From NCBI GenBank assembly GCA_963728355.1, contig CAVSJQ010000001.1, positions 310,001-374,000 of the forward strand: a stretch of DNA of 64,000 bases, given 5' to 3'. A program made the translations under genes and the position numbers. Source of the stretch: Sva-07 sp963728355. GTDB taxonomy: Bacteria > Actinomycetota > Acidimicrobiia > Acidimicrobiales > Ilumatobacteraceae. Below the pieces are notes generated by a model, which saw only the letters and a program-made list of their open reading frames with translations, had not been told where the DNA came from and made no database searches. This document shows, one piece after another, positions 17,209 through 25,220 of this stretch (the first letter of the stretch is position 1; the number at the start of each line of letters is the position of its first letter).

Positions 17209-18636
17209 TCAGTGCAGGTAGGTGGACAGGTTGCGTTTGATGTACTTGCCGTGGCCCTTGCGGCCGACGTAGTTGTCGTTCTCGATCACGACGGTGCCAC
17301 GGCTGATCACGGTGTCGACCTTGCCGTCGATCTCGAAGCCCTCGTACGCAGAGTGGTCCATGTTCATGTGGTGCTTGTCGTCGATCCCGATCTTGGTGCG
17401 ACCGTTGGGATCCCAGACGAGAATGTCGGCGTCGGCACCGGGTTCGATGACGCCCTTCTTGTCGAGGCCGAACATGCGCGCCGGGGTGGTGCAGCACGTC
17501 TCGACCCAGCGCTCGAGGCTGATCTCGCCGAGCACGACGCCCTGGTAGATCAGCTCCATGCGATGCTCGACGCCGCCGATGCCGTTGGGGATCTTGGAGA
17601 AGTCGCTGCCCTTCGCAGGATCTCCGAGTTCCTTCTGGTCCTTGAAGCAGAACGGGCAGTGATCGGTTGACACGACCGCGAGCTCGTTCATGCGCAGACC
17701 CTTCCACAGGTCGGCCTGGTGGTGTTCGTGCTTGGTGCGCAATGGCGTGGAGCACACCCACTTCGCTCCTTCGAAACCTGGCTGCGCCAGCTGGTCCTCG
17801 AGCGTCAGGTACAGGTACTGCGGACAGGTCTCGGCGAACACGTTCAGGCCGGCGTGTTGCGCCGCGGCGACCTCCTCGAGTGCCTCCGATGCGGACATGT
17901 GCACGATGTACAGCGGCACGTTGCCGGCGACCTTGGCGAGCTGGATCGCCCGGTGCGTCGCCTCGGACTCGAGCTCGGCCGGTCGGGTGAGCGAATGGAA
18001 TTTCGGGTCGGTGTCGCCGCGGGCGATCGACTGGGCCACGAGCACGTCGATGGCGATGCCGTTCTCGGCGTGCATCATGATCATCGCCCCGGACTCGGAC
18101 GCATTCTGCATCGCCCGCAGGATCTGGCCGTCGTCGGAGTACAGGACCCCCGGGTACGCCATGAACAGCTTGAAGCTGGTGATCCCCTCGTTGTCGACGA
18201 GGTAGGTCATCGCCTTCAGCGACTCGTCGTCGACGCCGCCGATGATCTGGTGGAAGCCGTAGTCGATCGCGCAGTTGCCGGCCGCCTTCTCGTGCCACTC
18301 GGCCAGACGCTCCTGGACGCTGAAGCCGGTGTTCTGCACGGCGAAGTCGACGATCGTCGTGACGCCGCCCCACGCAGCAGCGATCGTGCCGGTCTCAAAG
18401 GTGTCCGAGGCCTCCGTGCCGCCGAACGGCAGCTCCATGTGAGTGTGCACGTCGACGCCACCCGGCACGACGTACTTGCCGGTCGCGTCGATCGTGCGAT
18501 CGGCGTTCACGCCAAGGGCGGCTGCCTGGCCGGGGGCGAGGACGGCGACGATCGACTCGCCGTCGATCAGCACGTCGCCCTCGCGGCGCCCGACCGCCGA
18601 GATGACCGTTCCTCCCTGGATCAACGTCGTCGCCAT
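17209..18636 (-). CDS. hydA: Dihydropyrimidinase (D-hydantoinase family)
   Basis: A 475-residue binuclear-metal amidohydrolase that opens dihydrouracil/dihydrothymine to N-carbamoyl-beta-amino acids. Metal ligands are visible in order: HxH in 'GGVDVHTHME' (about 65), the carboxylated Lys in 'SFKLFMAYPG' (about 155), His in 'MMHAENG' (about 188), His in 'IVHMSA' (about 244) and Asp in 'STDHCPF' (about 320). The 'TCPQYLYLT' segment is typical of hydantoinase/dihydropyrimidinase. The ATG follows the smORF stop by one base, and its GGGAGG ribosome site lies inside that smORF. Confidence 0.94.
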   Translation of the reverse strand: MATTLIQGGTVISAVGRREGDVLIDGESIVAVLAPGQAAALGVNADRTIDATGKYVVPGGVDVHTHMELPFGGTEASDTFETGTIAAAWGGVTTIVDFAVQNTGFSVQERLAEWHEKAAGNCAIDYGFHQIIGGVDDESLKAMTYLVDNEGITSFKLFMAYPGVLYSDDGQILRAMQNASESGAMIMMHAENGIAIDVLVAQSIARGDTDPKFHSLTRPAELESEATHRAIQLAKVAGNVPLYIVHMSASEALEEVAAAQHAGLNVFAETCPQYLYLTLEDQLAQPGFEGAKWVCSTPLRTKHEHHQADLWKGLRMNELAVVSTDHCPFCFKDQKELGDPAKGSDFSKIPNGIGGVEHRMELIYQGVVLGEISLERWVETCCTTPARMFGLDKKGVIEPGADADILVWDPNGRTKIGIDDKHHMNMDHSAYEGFEIDGKVDTVISRGTVVIENDNYVGRKGHGKYIKRNLSTYLH

Positions 18637-18637
18637 C

Positions 18638-18724
18638 TCAGCGCCCTCCCTCGTCGGCCCGGTGGTGCTCCTCGTGCGAGTGCAGCTCGTCGCTGGCGCT
18701 TTCCTCGCGGGCGTTGAACCACAT
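18638..18724 (-). CDS. Putative 28-residue small ORF between amidohydrolase and dihydropyrimidinase
   Basis: It encodes a 28-residue peptide beginning MWFNAREESASDELHSHEE and ending Gly-Gly-Arg. It is strongly hydrophilic with five His and eight Asp/Glu, and has no membrane segment. The ATG is 5 bp after the amidohydrolase stop with GGAAGGG at good spacing; the TGA is 1 bp before the dihydropyrimidinase ATG. The exact fit in the operon argues for translation, as a coupling leader or a small metal-binding peptide. Function is unknown and it could still be fortuitous. Confidence 0.5.
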   Translation of the reverse strand: MWFNAREESASDELHSHEEHHRADEGGR

Positions 18725-18729
18725 GTCGA

Positions 18730-19572
18730 TCACCCTTCCACCAACTCGCCGTAGGCGTCGGGGCGGCGATCGCGGTAGAACGCCCACCCGTCACGCACTT
18801 CCTTGATGCGGTCCATGTCGAGTTCGCGCACGATCAGCTCGGGCTTGTAGGGATCGCCCTTGTCACCGACGTACTGACCGCGCGGGTCGACGAAGTAGCT
18901 CTGCCCGTAGAAGTCGTTGTCGCCGAGCGGCTCGATGCCGACCCGGTTGATCGCACCGACGTAGTACATGTTCGCCACCGCTGCCGCCGGCTGCTCGATC
19001 GACCACAGGTACTCGCTGAGGCCGCGATGGGTCGCCGACGGGTTGAACACGATCTCGGCGCCGTTGAGGCCGAGGGCCCGCCAACCCTCTGGGAAGTGGC
19101 GGTCGTAGCAGATGTAGACGCCGACCTTGCCGACGGCGGTGTCGAACACCGGGTAGCCGCCGTTGCCGGGCCGGAAGTAGAACTTCTCCCAGAAGCCCTT
19201 CACCTGGGGGATGTGCTGCTTGCGGAACTTGCCGAGGTAGCTGCCGTCGGCGTCGATCACCGCCGCGGTGTTGTAGTAGACGCCGGGCTGCTCGATCTCG
19301 TACATCGGCAGCACCATCACCATGCCGAGCTCCTTCGCCAACTCCTGGAACCGCTTGGTGGTCGGTCCGTCGGGGATGTACTCGGTGTAGTCGTAGTACT
19401 CGGTCTCCTGCACCTGGCAGAAGTAGGGCCCGTAGAACAGTTCCTGGAAGCAGATGATCTGCGCACCCTGGGCTGCCGCCTCACGGGCGGCGTCCTCGTG
19501 CTTGACGATCATCGACTCCTTGTCGCCGGTCCAATCGGTCTGCAGCAACGCTGCGGTGATGATGTTCGCCAT
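18730..19572 (-). CDS. N-carbamoyl-beta-alanine amidohydrolase (beta-ureidopropionase), nitrilase superfamily
   Basis: A 280-residue carbon-nitrogen hydrolase that releases beta-alanine, CO2 and NH3 from N-carbamoyl-beta-alanine. The Glu-Lys-Cys triad is visible as 'ICFQELFYGPYFC' (Glu about 41), 'GKFRKQHIP' (Lys about 114) and 'VYICYDRHFPEG' (Cys about 147), and a 'FNPSATHRGLSEYLW' segment is typical of beta-ureidopropionases. The ATG at 19572 is preceded by GGGGG; an upstream GTG/ATG would add eight residues of non-family sequence. It is the first gene of the operon. Confidence 0.9.
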   Translation of the reverse strand: MANIITAALLQTDWTGDKESMIVKHEDAAREAAAQGAQIICFQELFYGPYFCQVQETEYYDYTEYIPDGPTTKRFQELAKELGMVMVLPMYEIEQPGVYYNTAAVIDADGSYLGKFRKQHIPQVKGFWEKFYFRPGNGGYPVFDTAVGKVGVYICYDRHFPEGWRALGLNGAEIVFNPSATHRGLSEYLWSIEQPAAAVANMYYVGAINRVGIEPLGDNDFYGQSYFVDPRGQYVGDKGDPYKPELIVRELDMDRIKEVRDGWAFYRDRRPDAYGELVEG

Positions 19573-19718
19573 GGGTCCCCCGGAGGTCGTCGACATCCGG
19601 CCACACTCGGTCGGATGTGGGCGACACTAACGACCCGGCGACGCGTGGACAAGGGGGCGATACCGCTCGTACAGTCAGTTCACCCCGCGGAAACACCGCC
19701 CGACCGAGGACTGCTGTC

Positions 19719-20015
19719 ATGCCCACGTTTCGTTCCGCCTGGCACTGGGTGTTCGGCAAGCACGAACCGAAGCCACCGAACCCGGACCGCACGGTCGAGG
19801 CCGGTTGGGTGCCGCAGTGGATGGCGCCGATGATCGTCGACGAATTGCGCTCCCAGGGCGTCCCGGCGGTGACTACCGACGACTACAACCTCAACCCCTA
19901 CATGAACAGCCGCGAGCCGATGGCAAGGGTGTTCGTCACCGAGGACCGCAAGGCCGAAGCGCGCGAGGTGATGACCGACATTCTCGGCCATCCTCCCGCC
20001 CAACGCCGTATCTGA
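19719..20015 (+). CDS. Small hypothetical protein, DUF2007-like (putative signal-transducing) type
   Basis: A 98-residue soluble protein. Its C-terminal 55 residues ('MIVDELRSQGVPAVTTDDYN', later 'MARVFVTEDRKAEAREVM') follow the pattern of short DUF2007-like domains, with a helix, a strand with a residue-swap loop, a strand with 'VxVxxxdxxxA' and a final helix. The frame is open upstream, but the ATG at 19719 sits after a promoter-like gap and gives the natural N-terminus. It is divergent from the pyrimidine operon, and no regulatory link is evident. Confidence 0.6.
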   Translation: MPTFRSAWHWVFGKHEPKPPNPDRTVEAGWVPQWMAPMIVDELRSQGVPAVTTDDYNLNPYMNSREPMARVFVTEDRKAEAREVMTDILGHPPAQRRI

Positions 20016-20042
20016 CCGTCGTCGCCGCGTCCCCCGACTCGA

Positions 20043-20094
20043 CGTTCGTGTTGCATTCCGGGCGGGGCGGTCCACCGGAAACTGCACGCAAACG
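20043..20094. repeat. Intergenic palindrome family 2, copy 2
   Basis: An imperfect palindrome beginning CGTTCGTGTTGCATTCCGG and ending ACTGCACGCAAACG, with a GC-rich core near 20070. It has the same outer arms as the copies at 7052 and 21083. It lies between two genes on the same strand. Confidence 0.65.
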
Positions 20095-20138
20095 TGGGGT
20101 GGTTCCGTTCGGTTCGGCGTGGGGCCCACTGTGGCGAC

Positions 20139-21056
20139 ATGAGACTCAGTGCGTCGATCAACGATCTCGCTGCCGACCAGGAGGGTCTGCTCACCGTGGA
20201 GCAACTCCGATCCCACGGCGTCACCCCATGGACCCAGCGCCGCCTCGTGGCCGAGGGCTGGATGTACCGGCTGGCGCCTCGTGTCTATGCGCTGCGTGGA
20301 TCGCCCGACACCCACCGGCGTCGGCTGCGCTGCGGGCTGCTGTGCCTCGGCGAACGCAGCTGGGTCAGCTACGAGGCAGCCGCTGCACTGCACGGCCTCG
20401 ATCGGTCGCGGCCCCATGCCGTCGAGTTCACGATCGACCGGGCGCGTCGGCCCGCGGTGCTGCCGTTCGTGGTGCACACCACCGAGCGGCTCGAGCCGGT
20501 CGACCACGTCGTCGTCGACGGCTTCCGCGTGACGTCGGCAACCCGAACCGTGTTCGATCTCGCCCTTGCGCGCGCTCATCCACGTCGGGTCGAGGCCGCC
20601 ATCGACAGCGCCGTGCACCTGCAGTTGTCGTCGCCCGAGGTGCTCGCCCGTCGACTGGAGTCGTTGAGAGGGTCCGGCCGATGGGGCTGTCGCCTCGTCG
20701 AAGAGAAGATCGTCGACTCGGGCGTCCACACCCACCTCGAGCGCCGCTTCTCGGAACTCGTCCGCGAGGCCGGCCTCCCGACGCCGAGGATGCAGGTCGT
20801 GTTCCGAGTGGACGGACGCCACGTCGCCCGAGTCGACTTCCTGTTCGACGAGTTCGGTGTGGTCGTCGAGGTGTCGGGCCAGAAGGGGCACGCCAGTGCC
20901 GCCGATCGGGAACGGGACGCCCAGCGGCGCAACGAGTTGCAGGATCTCGGGCTGCGCGTGTTCGAGTACACCTTCGATGACGTCACCAAGCGCTCCGACA
21001 TGGTGCGGCGCACCCTTCGGGCCCGGTTGATCGCCGGCCCACGCACCGCCGCCTGA
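20139..21056 (+). CDS. AbiEi-like N-terminal region fused to a DUF559 (Vsr-like) endonuclease domain
   Basis: A 305-residue protein. The N-terminal region ('EGLLTVEQLRSHGVTPWTQRRLVAEGWMYR') is a winged-helix arrangement seen in abortive-infection AbiEi-type antitoxins, and the middle carries a conserved 'TSATRTVFDLA' segment. The C-terminal domain ('RVDFLFDEFGVVVEVSGQKGH', 'ADRERDAQRRNELQDLGLRVFEYTFDDV') matches the very-short-patch-repair-like DUF559 fold with Asp/Glu/His/Asp candidates. Such proteins are abundant in actinomycete genomes. No partner toxin gene is adjacent. Function is unproven. Confidence 0.8.
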   Translation: MRLSASINDLAADQEGLLTVEQLRSHGVTPWTQRRLVAEGWMYRLAPRVYALRGSPDTHRRRLRCGLLCLGERSWVSYEAAAALHGLDRSRPHAVEFTIDRARRPAVLPFVVHTTERLEPVDHVVVDGFRVTSATRTVFDLALARAHPRRVEAAIDSAVHLQLSSPEVLARRLESLRGSGRWGCRLVEEKIVDSGVHTHLERRFSELVREAGLPTPRMQVVFRVDGRHVARVDFLFDEFGVVVEVSGQKGHASAADRERDAQRRNELQDLGLRVFEYTFDDVTKRSDMVRRTLRARLIAGPRTAA

Positions 21057-21082
21057 CGCCGCCGCCCGCGCCCGGCCATCAC

Positions 21083-21134
21083 CGTTTGTGTGCAGATCGC
21101 GGTGGACCGCCCCACCCAAATCCGCACGCAAACG
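21083..21134. repeat. Intergenic palindrome family 2, copy 3
   Basis: An imperfect palindrome beginning CGTTTGTGTGCAGATCGCGG and ending CCGCACGCAAACG, between convergent genes (stops at 21056 and 21156). The outer arms match the copies at 7052 and 20043. Confidence 0.75.
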
Positions 21135-21155
21135 TTGGGCGCCCCCGCTGGGGCG

Positions 21156-21968
21156 TCAGATGTGGCTGGGGCGGAGCAGTTCGTGGGCCATCGGGCACTC
21201 GGCCACGATCGCCGGTGGACCCATCGGCACCTTGCCGTGCGGACCGACCACGTGCGTGAACATCGACGTCGAAAGCACTTCGACGTCGAGTTCCCACGGA
21301 TCGGCACCGGCTCCGAGCACCTCCACTTTGCCGGCCATCGCATCGAGGAACCCGGCCGGAAGACGCCGACCGACCCCGGCGACGATCCAGGACTCGACGC
21401 CGAAGGCGGATGCCGCAGCGGCGATCGTCGACGATCCGATGGGCACGATGGCCCGATCGGAATCGACTGCGAGCGCCTCGACCAGCACCACGCCCCCATG
21501 TCGCACTGCCGTGCCCGCGACACCGGCATCCACCGGTTCGACATCGACGTCGTAGCGCTCCAGACGGCGCACGAACGACGTCGCAGTGAAGCCGGCATCG
21601 AGTGCGAGCACCCGGACGTCACCGCGCCGGATGAGACCGTCGCCGATCACATCGGGGTCGCCGATCGTGACGACGATCGCATCGTCGGGGAGGACTGCGG
21701 CGAGTTCTGCGCCCGTGCAGTCGCTGCGGATCTGGTCGGCCAACTCCCAGACCGCGTCGAACGGCTCGGCCGAGGTCACCACGTTGGCGCACAGCCACCA
21801 CAGCGCACCCGTGAACGGATGACGCTCGACGATGCGCCGGCACGCGACCACCAGACCCGAGGGATCGAAGTGCAGAGAGCCCAGGGCGTGAGCCGTCTCC
21901 TCGACCAGCGACGTCGGATCGGCTCCCTGGGCCCTCGCCACGTAGCGGAGATGCTCGATCGGGTGCAC
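21156..21968 (-). CDS. Hypothetical protein, weakly IF-2B/ISOCOT-like
   Basis: A 270-residue soluble protein. It has an N-terminal helical part, a Rossmann-like middle ('DAIVVTIGDPDVIG', 'VRVLALDAGF') and a C-terminal part with 'VEALAVDSDRAIVPIGSSTIAAAA' and 'FGVESWIVAGVGRRLP'. The alternation of short strands and helices with 'VLVEA.A' and 'PIGSS' recalls initiation-factor-2B-like sugar-phosphate isomerases, but I cannot confirm the family. It stands alone between a repeat and a divergent gene. Confidence 0.65.
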   Translation of the reverse strand: MHPIEHLRYVARAQGADPTSLVEETAHALGSLHFDPSGLVVACRRIVERHPFTGALWWLCANVVTSAEPFDAVWELADQIRSDCTGAELAAVLPDDAIVVTIGDPDVIGDGLIRRGDVRVLALDAGFTATSFVRRLERYDVDVEPVDAGVAGTAVRHGGVVLVEALAVDSDRAIVPIGSSTIAAAASAFGVESWIVAGVGRRLPAGFLDAMAGKVEVLGAGADPWELDVEVLSTSMFTHVVGPHGKVPMGPPAIVAECPMAHELLRPSHI

Positions 21969-22123
21969 GACGCGACCGTACCCGTCGCGGGGCGAAGCTG
22001 TCTCGCGCTGGCCCGACCCCGACCGAAGGACGAGCTGTCACGTTTGGCCCGGCACGGTGTGACAGTTGGGGGCGGGTGGATGGATATCCGCATCGGGGGG
22101 TCCAGTGGCTACGATCGCTGGCC

Positions 22124-22669
22124 GTGGCCGACACGACCCCCGACACCACAGCACCGGCACCGTCACGCCTGGGCCAACAGCTTCCGGCCGATCTCGTCAT
22201 GACTCCGCTCGTCCACGGCGCCACCGGCACGGGACGCCCGATCATGGAGTGGCTGACCACGTTCCACCTGGCGTCGGTCGTCCTCGACCCGTACACCAAC
22301 GAGAGTTCGTGGGTGCTCAAGGCCGCCGCCCGCGTCCTCGAGCAGTTCCGTGGGTCGGACGCGCGCATCAACCTGGTCGTCACCGCCAACGCGGCCGACA
22401 CCCGCACGTTCCTCGGCCCCTACGCCGAGCGCTTTCTCGTCTTCTGCGATCCCGATCGCTCGTTCGTGAAGGCGGCGGGGCTGAGCGAACTGCCGGCCTT
22501 CGTGTTCGTCCGTGTCGACGGTGTCGTTGCAGCGGCGGCGCAGGGTTGGAACCCGCCAGAGTGGGAATCGGTCGCCGACGCGATCGCCGAGGTCTGCTGG
22601 TGGACCTCGCTCCCCGTGCCCGGGCCCGGCGATCCTGGCCCGTTCCGCGGCTCGCCCGCACTGGGCTGA
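22124..22669 (+). CDS. Hypothetical protein with thioredoxin-like segment
   Basis: About 181 residues from the GTG at 22124; the frame is open from 22076. The middle reads 'RINLVVTANAADTRTFLG', then 'FLVFCDPDRSFVKAAGLSELPAFVFVRVDGVV', a strand-turn-strand with a probable cis-Pro typical of thioredoxin folds, but there is no CxxC pair. The C-terminus is Pro/Gly-rich. It ends 4 bp before the hrpB start, so the two are probably cotranscribed. Confidence 0.65.
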   Translation: MADTTPDTTAPAPSRLGQQLPADLVMTPLVHGATGTGRPIMEWLTTFHLASVVLDPYTNESSWVLKAAARVLEQFRGSDARINLVVTANAADTRTFLGPYAERFLVFCDPDRSFVKAAGLSELPAFVFVRVDGVVAAAAQGWNPPEWESVADAIAEVCWWTSLPVPGPGDPGPFRGSPALG

Positions 22670-22673
22670 GCTC

Positions 22674-25220
22674 GTGCCCTCGGGGCCGACCGAACTGCCG
22701 GACCTTCCTGTCGTCGAGGCGATCGCCGACGTCCGCGCAGCGCTGGCGGAACGTCGACGCGCGGTCCTCGTCGCACCGCCCGGCGCCGGCAAGACGACGG
22801 TCATCCCCCTCGCACTGCTCGACGAGCCGTGGCTCGACGGCCGGCGCATCGTGATGCTGGAACCTCGCAGGCTCGCCACGCGTGCGGCCGCCCGACGGAT
22901 GGCGCACACGACCGGGACCGAGGTCGGCGCACTCGTCGGCTACCAGACCCGCGACGAACGCCACGTCGGCGCCGGCACCCGCATCGAGGTGGTCACCGAA
23001 GGAGTGCTCACCCGCAGACTGCAGAACGACCCCGAGCTTCCCGGCGTCGGCGTCGTGATCTTCGACGAAGTGCACGAACGCAACCTGACCACCGACCTCG
23101 GCCTCGCGCTGACGCTCGACGTGGCATCGACGATCCGGCCCGACCTGAGGGTCCTGGCGATGTCGGCGACCCCCGACGTCGAGGGCCTCACGGCGCTCCT
23201 CGATGCGCCGGTGATCGAGAGCGAGGGCCGGATGTTCGACGTCGACATGCACTGGCTGCCGCGGTCGCCGTCGGGTGGCGCCGCGCGCCCGGGCGGGCGC
23301 CGTGGCGGCCGCGGCCCCCGGCCCGGTCGGGCGACCGGCCCGGGGCGCAACCGGATCGAGCCGGACGTCGTGGCAGCGGTGCTCCGCGCGCTGCGCGAGC
23401 AGACCGGCGATGTGTTGGTGTTCCTCCCCGGCATCGGTGAGATCCGCCGCACCGAGTCGACGCTCCACGACGCGGTCGGTCCGGATGTCGACGTCTTTGC
23501 GCTCGCCGGTGCGCTGTCGCTGGCCGAACAGGACGCTGCACTGGCGCCGTCGCGGCCCGGACGCCGGCGGGTGGTGTTGTCGACCGACATCGCCGAGACG
23601 TCGTTGACCGTCGACGGCGTGCGAGTGGTGGTCGACGGTGGCCTGGCGCGCGAACCCCGCTTCGACGCCCGCACCGGGTTGACCCGGCTGACCACCGTGG
23701 CGACCAGCCGGGCCTCGGCCGACCAGCGTGCGGGCCGCGCCGGACGGACCGAACCGGGCGCGGCCTACCGGTTGTGGAGCAAGCTCGAACACGGCACGCG
23801 AGCGAAACATCGATCGCCGGAGATCGCTCAGGCGGATCTCGCCGGCTTCGCCCTGGAACTCGCCGCCTGGGGAGGTGGCGACGACCTGCGCTTCATCGAC
23901 GCTCCGCCTCCCGGTCCGCTGGCGCAGGCGCGTGCGCTACTCGCCGACCTCCACGCGGTCGACGGTGACGGCTCGATCACACCGCTCGGACGCACGATGC
24001 TCGGTCTGCCCGTGCACCCCCGGCTCGCTCGCATGGTGGCCGTCGACCGGTCGTCGTTGGCCTGTGTCGTCGCCACGCTCGTGGAGGAACGAGACATCTT
24101 CCGAGGCCGTCCCGACGACCTGCCCGCAGACCTCGCGTTGCGCGTCGGGGCACTGACGGGCCGCCGCAGTCACGACGCCGCCGATCGCGGTGCGGTGCAC
24201 CGGCTGCGCGATCGTTCGGCCGACCTCGCCCGCCGCGCCGGCATCCGGTTCGACCTCGATGCGGTCGACGCCGACCGTGCCGGCGTCGTCCTGCTGCTCG
24301 GGTATCCCGACCGCCTGGCGGCACGTCGACGGCCAGGCCAGTTCCAGCTCCGTTCCGGTTCGGGCGCCTGGCTGCCCGACGACGATCCACTCGCCGACGA
24401 GCCGTTCCTCGTGGCCGCCGATCTCGACGGTCGACGCGAGCGCGCCCGCATCCGCCTCGCTGCCGTGGTGGACGCCGACGACGTGATCGCCGAGTTCGGT
24501 GCCGAGATCGTCGAACGCCGCACCGTCGAGTGGAATCCCGACCGTGACGACCTCGTCGAGGTCGTCGAACGGCGGCTCGGATCGATACGGCTCGGACAGC
24601 GCGTCGGACGCCCGGAACCGGGCGACGAGACCACCGCGGCGCTGATGGCACACGTGCGAGCGACGGGCCTCGAGGCGCTGCGGTGGAGCGAGACCGCCAC
24701 CTCCCTCCGCGACCGCGTGACGTTCCTGCACCGCAGCGTCGGTGACCCCTGGCCGGACTGGTCCACCGACCACCTGACCGACACGCTCGACGAGTGGCTC
24801 GCTCCGTACCTGCCCGGGGCGACCGGGCGTGCCGACCTCGAACGTCTCGACCTGGCGATGGTGCTGCGCAGCCAACTGCCGTGGCCGCAGGGTGCCGACC
24901 TCGACGCGATCGCGCCGGCACGGCTCGACCTGCCCACCGGACGGTCGGTACCGATCGACTATTCCGGCGACCAGCCCGATGCGTTCGTGCGGGTGCAGGA
25001 TCTGTTCGGTGCCACCACCCATCCGACCGCCGGCGGCGTCCCGATCCGCCTTCACCTGCTGTCACCCGCCGACCGGCCGATCCAGGTCACCGCGGATCTG
25101 CCCCGCTTCTGGAGCGGTTCGTGGGCGGATGTCAGGAAGGACATGGCCGGGCGGTATCCGAAGCACCAGTGGCCCGATGATCCGGCGAACGCCGATCCGA
25201 AGCGCATGAAGGACCGCTGA
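22674..25220 (+). CDS. hrpB: ATP-dependent helicase HrpB
   Basis: An 848-residue DEAH-type helicase of the HrpB family. Motif I is APPGAGKTT (about 37), motif II is DEVHER (about 130), motif III is MSATPD, motif V is 'STDIAETSLTVDGV' and motif VI is 'QRAGRAGRTEPG'. The HA2-like domain and the HrpB C-terminal domain follow, ending 'KHQWPDDPANADPK', the characteristic tail. Unlike the E. coli protein it has an Arg/Gly/Pro-rich insert at about residues 198-228 ('GRRGGRGPRPG'), which could bind RNA. Biological role in this group is unclear. The stop overlaps the next start (TGATG). Confidence 0.93.
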   Translation: MPSGPTELPDLPVVEAIADVRAALAERRRAVLVAPPGAGKTTVIPLALLDEPWLDGRRIVMLEPRRLATRAAARRMAHTTGTEVGALVGYQTRDERHVGAGTRIEVVTEGVLTRRLQNDPELPGVGVVIFDEVHERNLTTDLGLALTLDVASTIRPDLRVLAMSATPDVEGLTALLDAPVIESEGRMFDVDMHWLPRSPSGGAARPGGRRGGRGPRPGRATGPGRNRIEPDVVAAVLRALREQTGDVLVFLPGIGEIRRTESTLHDAVGPDVDVFALAGALSLAEQDAALAPSRPGRRRVVLSTDIAETSLTVDGVRVVVDGGLAREPRFDARTGLTRLTTVATSRASADQRAGRAGRTEPGAAYRLWSKLEHGTRAKHRSPEIAQADLAGFALELAAWGGGDDLRFIDAPPPGPLAQARALLADLHAVDGDGSITPLGRTMLGLPVHPRLARMVAVDRSSLACVVATLVEERDIFRGRPDDLPADLALRVGALTGRRSHDAADRGAVHRLRDRSADLARRAGIRFDLDAVDADRAGVVLLLGYPDRLAARRRPGQFQLRSGSGAWLPDDDPLADEPFLVAADLDGRRERARIRLAAVVDADDVIAEFGAEIVERRTVEWNPDRDDLVEVVERRLGSIRLGQRVGRPEPGDETTAALMAHVRATGLEALRWSETATSLRDRVTFLHRSVGDPWPDWSTDHLTDTLDEWLAPYLPGATGRADLERLDLAMVLRSQLPWPQGADLDAIAPARLDLPTGRSVPIDYSGDQPDAFVRVQDLFGATTHPTAGGVPIRLHLLSPADRPIQVTADLPRFWSGSWADVRKDMAGRYPKHQWPDDPANADPKRMKDR

